From an archaeon (GTDB lineage Archaea > Halobacteriota > Syntropharchaeia > Alkanophagales > Methanospirareceae): a DNA stretch of 7,454 nucleotides. The stretch's first letter is position 1; each line of letters starts with the position of its first letter. The translations under genes were made by a program, and so were the position numbers. Where the stretch lies: the NCBI GenBank assembly GCA_030019325.1, contig JASEFB010000088.1, forward strand, positions 1 to 7,454, in the 5' to 3' direction. Below the pieces are notes generated by a model, which was not told where the DNA came from, did no database searches, and worked only from the letters and a program-made list of their open reading frames with translations. Shown here piece after piece: positions 4,797 through 7,454 of the stretch.

Positions 4797-6002
4797 ATGA
4801 CACTCTTAGGATTGCTCGTTCATGGACCGGAGGTAATAGACGAAGGTGAAGTGGAGGAAGCGATAGAAATACTAAAAGGTGCTGGATTTGAAGTAGAAGC
4901 TGCTTTGGGTGGAATAACAGGTAAAACCGCGGTCATCGATGCTGGTTTGCGAGAGGTCATAGACATCAGCAAGGATATGAAACCCTCTGAAGTGCTGGCT
5001 GATTTCGTAAAGCGCGGAATAGATTTTATCCTGTTGGTGAACCATGCGAAGACCGAAGAGAGCGGCTTTGTACTCGGGGAAGGCATTCTGCGAAATTTTA
5101 TTGATCGAGGTGGAGCACAGGAGAAGCTTTCATTTGTACAATTGGAATATAGTAGCCGGAATATTGTTCCATGGCTTGCAAAGCCCGGCGATGACACTGT
5201 ATATAAAAAGATACGAGAGGTTCTCAGTGAGTTCAAGGAGAGAGAACCTTACAAGCTTGAATCACGCTGCAAGAAAGAAGCGGATTTGATGTATCGGGAA
5301 ATAAGGGGTGTGCATCCCGGCGAGAAAATCGTTGTGGATGGCATTATTATCGGCACGGTGTCGCCTGAAAGCAAAGATAATAGTATTACGCTCGTTGCGA
5401 AAGAAGGAAAACTTGTAGACGTCGTGGGTGGCACGTTGATAACGCATGACTTGGAGAAGCTGCCTCAGTTGGACCTAAATAAGGAGATGATAAAAACCGC
5501 ACAAGTGATCAGAAGGACGAAACCAAAAATAACGAGGAGAGAAAATAGGCCAGCGGAAGGAAAGAGGAGGAAGATAGCATGCTTTTTCTACACCGTTGAG
5601 CATCTCTTCCCTAAGATTGAGGAGGCGGATGCTGATGTTGAAGTCGCTATCACTATAGGAGACGATACGACAAGCATTGCCGGTGACATATTGAAGAGGT
5701 TTGGTATTCGCATGATAGGCATTACAGACGGCGATGCAGATGGCTTGATCGAGGGGATAGAAGATGGTGCTCTGGAAGACTACACCAAATTCCTACCGAA
5801 TGGTTCGGTCATCATACGATTAAAGCCAGAAAGAGACGATGTTATCGGTAAGAGGATAGAGGAGGAGATTTTTCAAAATAACGGTGAAATCGAGCTGGAG
5901 GATGATGTCGAGCAGCAATTTGAGAAATTGAAGCATCGCGTGCTCGAGCTGGCTAAAGAGGATGTTATTGGTGTGTTGAATTCTTCGACTCCGAAGAGCT
6001 GA
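4797..6002 (+). CDS. DUF2117/COG4031-like archaeal protein of unknown function
   Basis: The product has 401 residues from ATG 4797. The N-terminus reads LLGLLVHGPEVIDEGE, followed by ALGGITGKTAVIDAGL (about 36-51) and VIDISKDMKPSEVL. I associate this HGPxxID plus GGxxGxTAVIDAGL pattern with DUF2117, an uncharacterised family of methanogens and related archaea; the assignment is from memory of the motifs and not searched. The N-terminal part (1-130) looks alpha/beta. A middle part near 155-240 (GVHPGEKIVVDGIIIGTVSPES, then VAKEGKLVDVVGGTLI) looks all-beta. A C-terminal alpha/beta part (about 260-370) carries ITIGDDTTSIAGDIL and GITDGDADGL, with acidic clusters that could bind metal or nucleotide. 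No signal peptide or membrane span is seen. An in-frame ATG at 4725 is rejected because it would add 24 aromatic-rich residues translated from the promoter region. CBS-pair genes follow on the same strand. Confidence 0.7.
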   Translation: MTLLGLLVHGPEVIDEGEVEEAIEILKGAGFEVEAALGGITGKTAVIDAGLREVIDISKDMKPSEVLADFVKRGIDFILLVNHAKTEESGFVLGEGILRNFIDRGGAQEKLSFVQLEYSSRNIVPWLAKPGDDTVYKKIREVLSEFKEREPYKLESRCKKEADLMYREIRGVHPGEKIVVDGIIIGTVSPESKDNSITLVAKEGKLVDVVGGTLITHDLEKLPQLDLNKEMIKTAQVIRRTKPKITRRENRPAEGKRRKIACFFYTVEHLFPKIEEADADVEVAITIGDDTTSIAGDILKRFGIRMIGITDGDADGLIEGIEDGALEDYTKFLPNGSVIIRLKPERDDVIGKRIEEEIFQNNGEIELEDDVEQQFEKLKHRVLELAKEDVIGVLNSSTPKS

Positions 6003-6054
6003 AGAGAGAAAATATTATGATGATTGAGGTCAATAACATAGTGAAAGAGAAAAA

Positions 6055-6468
6055 ATGGCAATGGAGATATTAGAGGTCGGGGATGTGATGACACCCAAAG
6101 TCATTACTGAGGATGAAGAGACATCGGTTACCAGACTGTCAAGGAACATGGAAGTAGCGGGGATCGGGAGCGTGGTTATAACAAAGAAGGGCAAACCTGT
6201 GGGAATTGTTACTGACCGTGATATCGCGATAAAAGTTATAATGAAAGATGGGAAGGCAAGTGAAATAAAAGCAAAAGAAATTATGTCATCTCCTCTAGTC
6301 ACTATCGAGCCAGACGCACCGCTGGAGAAGGCATGCGAGCTCATGGCTGAAAAGGGCATACGAAGGCTGCCGGTGATTGATGATGATAAGCTCGTGGGCA
6401 TTATAAGCGTTCGAAACATCCTGACGAGAAGTCCAACGAGTGTAAGTAAATTTTATCCAGGGGAATGA
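6055..6468 (+). CDS. CBS-domain pair protein (first paralogue)
   Basis: A 137-residue protein made of two CBS domains and nothing else: residues about 8-60 (VGDVMTPKVITEDE through GIVTDRDIAIKV) and 73-127 (AKEIMSSPLVTIEP through GIISVRNILTR). Paired CBS domains form a Bateman module that commonly binds AMP, ATP, S-adenosylmethionine or related nucleotides. The G-I-x-T/S-x-R-D segments line those sites; the second one has Asn in place of the usual Asp (SVRN), which may weaken ribose binding there. Such stand-alone proteins usually regulate a partner. It begins 52 nt after the DUF2117-like stop with the same orientation, so co-transcription is plausible. A purine-rich GAAAGAG before the ATG is a weak ribosome binding site; the ATG at 6061 is an alternative start. 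It ends in TGA. It is about 57% identical by eye to the next gene. Confidence 0.88.
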   Translation: MAMEILEVGDVMTPKVITEDEETSVTRLSRNMEVAGIGSVVITKKGKPVGIVTDRDIAIKVIMKDGKASEIKAKEIMSSPLVTIEPDAPLEKACELMAEKGIRRLPVIDDDKLVGIISVRNILTRSPTSVSKFYPGE

Positions 6469-6475
6469 TATAAAC
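6467..6475 (+). promoter_or_regulatory. Candidate TATA box for the second CBS gene
   Basis: GATATAAAC overlaps the stop of the first CBS gene. It would start a transcript near 6497, about 94 nt before the second CBS start. A later AT-rich stretch at 6531-6543 could give a shorter leader. Low certainty in AT-rich DNA. Confidence 0.3.
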
Positions 6476-6590
6476 AGCGAGACTGAGGTAGCACCTGCAT
6501 GAGCGATGTAGATATGGGGTTGTTAGTTCTTTTATTATTTTTAGATTATTCTTAGTTTAGAATAGAGTGAAGAGAGGTGAAAGAGGAAAG

Positions 6591-6983
6591 ATGCAGGTTA
6601 AGGATATAATGAGCCGTCCAATCATCACAGAAGATGAAGAGACGTTGGTCACTAAAATTGCGGAAGATATGGAAGAGCTGGGAATAGGAAGTGTGGTGAT
6701 AACAAAAGAAGGTGAACCAGCAGGAATAATTACGGAACGCGACATCGCACTCAAGGTTCTCCTGAAGAATAGAAGGGCAAGCGAAGTCAAAGCAAAAGAA
6801 ATCATGACAGCCCCTTTGGTGACTATCACGCCCGAAGCATCGATGGAGGAAGCGTGCCAGCTCGCAGCACGGAAACGTGTAAAAAGACTGCCGGTGGTTG
6901 AAAATGGCGTGCTCATAGGGATCATAAGTATTCGGGATCTATTGACCAGGAAACCGGAGTACGTGAGAGAATTTTACTTCTAA
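6591..6983 (+). CDS. CBS-domain pair protein (second paralogue)
   Basis: A 130-residue protein of two CBS domains: residues about 1-52 (MQVKDIMSRPIITEDEETLV through GIITERDIALKV) and 65-119 (AKEIMTAPLVTITP through GIISIRDLLTRK). Both nucleotide-site segments keep the Arg-Asp pair (TERD, SIRD), unlike the first paralogue. The two proteins align end to end without gaps and share the blocks ITEDEET, GIGSVVITK and KAKEIM, so they arose by tandem duplication and have since diverged. They may form homo- or heterodimeric CBS rings. ATG 6591 is chosen over an in-frame GTG at 6567 because GAGGTGA (6574-6580) and GAGG (6583-6586) precede it and its first residues match the paralogue. The 122-nt gap before it contains GATATAAAC (6467-6475) and T-rich DNA, so it may have its own promoter. 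Its TAA stop is the first unit of a TAAT microsatellite. Confidence 0.88.
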   Translation: MQVKDIMSRPIITEDEETLVTKIAEDMEELGIGSVVITKEGEPAGIITERDIALKVLLKNRRASEVKAKEIMTAPLVTITPEASMEEACQLAARKRVKRLPVVENGVLIGIISIRDLLTRKPEYVREFYF

Positions 6984-7012
6984 TTAATTAATTAATTAAT
7001 TAATTAATTAAT
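6981..7012. repeat. Perfect (TAAT)8 tetranucleotide microsatellite
   Basis: Eight uninterrupted TAAT units, 32 bp. The first three bases are the TAA stop of the second CBS gene, and the last base is part of the TGA stop (7012-7014) of the convergent gene, so the repeat is the entire intergenic DNA. TTAATTAA is self-complementary, so the tract can fold on either strand. Confidence 0.97.
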
Positions 7013-7454
7013 CATATCAGCCCCTTTTCGATCAATGCCCTCATGGTTCTCTCACAAGCGGTTGTAGCATGTGATACTGCAGCTCCGAGTGTTGCATGCG
7101 CCTCTTGGAAATCGTTCTCTTCTATCCTTCTCCTTATCTGCTCTATCTTATCTTCAACCAGGTCGAATTCTTTCATTCCTGTCGCATTCAACGCTAATCC
7201 GGTCTCGATAGACAAAGCGTCAAAAAAAGCAAGCATCACTTTTTTCGCACCCTCAAATTCATTCTCCTTCAGTATTTCCAGCACCATCAACATCTTGGAA
7301 CCGATTATCAGGGCGGATTTGAGCCGCTCTGCAAATTGGTAACCAATTATCTCATTTCCTGTCATAACCACGGGTAGTCGGTACCACGTTAAAAACTTTT
7401 CATCAATTGTTGCAATTGAAGAAACCCAGACAAAATTCATTTCCGGTTTTGGCG
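7012..7454 (-). CDS. Unrecognised helical protein, 5' end possibly outside the window
   Basis: I do not recognise this family. From ATG 7440 it is 142 residues; the frame stays open to the window edge (PKPE before the Met) and no ribosome binding site precedes the ATG, so the real start may lie upstream. The first 35 residues (NFVWVSSIATIDEKFLTWYRLPVVMTGNE) look like a beta-strand part. The rest looks helical: AERLKSALIIGSKMLMVLEIL, then FEGAKKVMLAFFDALSIETGLAL, then a charged EFDLVEDKIEQIRRRIEENDF helix and AHATLGAAVSHATTACERTMRALIEKG. This suggests a helical bundle with one charged amphipathic helix. There is no signal peptide; hydrophobicity is moderate and no clear membrane span appears. 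The gene converges on the CBS gene with only the microsatellite between. Its normal composition and clean stop argue that it is real. Confidence 0.7.
   Translation of the reverse strand, partial: PKPEMNFVWVSSIATIDEKFLTWYRLPVVMTGNEIIGYQFAERLKSALIIGSKMLMVLEILKENEFEGAKKVMLAFFDALSIETGLALNATGMKEFDLVEDKIEQIRRRIEENDFQEAHATLGAAVSHATTACERTMRALIEKGLI

Noticed and set aside
4905..4933. GGITGKT in the DUF2117-like protein as a Walker A ATP-binding loop
   Set aside because: The spacing is one residue short of GxxxxGK[ST], and the segment continues TAVIDAGL, which fits a family motif rather than a P-loop.
4820..5447. Minus-strand open frames inside the DUF2117-like gene
   Set aside because: Ser/Ile/Thr-rich composition without motifs, lying antisense to a well-supported gene.
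4797..6002. Identification of this gene as the mRNA surveillance factor Pelota
   Set aside because: The length is similar, but the N-terminal HGPEVID and GGITGKTAVIDAG segments do not match Pelota and no eRF1-like central or C-terminal motifs are visible.
6499..6555. 18-codon frame (MSDVDMGLLVLLLFLDYS) between the CBS genes with GAGGT upstream
   Set aside because: Too short to judge and its hydrophobic end comes from T-rich DNA; likely chance.
6030..6925. Minus-strand frames opposite both CBS genes, which resemble each other
   Set aside because: Their mutual similarity follows from the paralogy of the sense-strand CBS genes; they have no independent support.

Overview
The window looks archaeal, most likely euryarchaeal from a methanogen or anaerobic methane/alkane-oxidiser relative. 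The main reasons are an archaeal-type phosphopantetheine adenylyltransferase (CoaD), a long protein resembling the DUF2117/COG4031 family typical of methanogens and their kin, small stand-alone CBS-pair proteins, TATA-like boxes about 25 nt ahead of predicted transcript starts, and a secreted repeat/PKD protein of the kind common in these genomes. No rRNA, tRNA or complete CRISPR array is visible. The species cannot be fixed from the sequence.

Layout, left to right. (1) Positions 1-581 hold the left part of an IS630-like element on the minus strand. It encodes the DNA-binding half of a transposase but no DDE catalytic half. It is inserted in (2) a secreted surface protein gene (minus, start near 2556) with a signal peptide, seven QQT-DGG-Y repeats (a possible seven-bladed beta-propeller) and PKD domains. 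That gene is broken twice: by an in-frame TAG at 2248-2250 that replaces a conserved Gln codon, and by the insertion inside its third PKD domain. (3) Positions 2602-2877 are a divergent intergenic region with TATA boxes facing both ways, hairpins and a lone CRISPR-repeat-like 30-mer. (4) coaD (plus) makes dephospho-CoA. (5) Positions 3346-3588 are a repeat-rich gap between convergent genes, with an ACAGAT-type repeat and three hairpin palindromes, two of them copies of one 18-mer. (6) A complete M24 metallopeptidase (Xaa-Pro dipeptidase type) lies on the minus strand. It diverges, through a near-symmetrical TATA element, from (7) the DUF2117-like gene, which is followed by (8) two paralogous CBS-pair proteins. 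(9) A perfect (TAAT)8 microsatellite fills the whole gap between the convergent stop codons of the second CBS gene and (10) an unrecognised helical protein whose 5' end may lie outside the window.

The coaD and M24 genes look like ordinary housekeeping functions (CoA synthesis, peptide turnover). The DUF2117-like gene plus two CBS proteins form a co-oriented cluster whose CBS members probably sense adenine nucleotides; what they control is unknown. The left third is decaying accessory DNA: an insertion sequence in a surface-protein gene that already carries, or reads through, a stop codon. No complete gene in the window ends in TAG (all end in TGA or TAA), so reading the internal TAG as pyrrolysine is a minority hypothesis that deserves a test.
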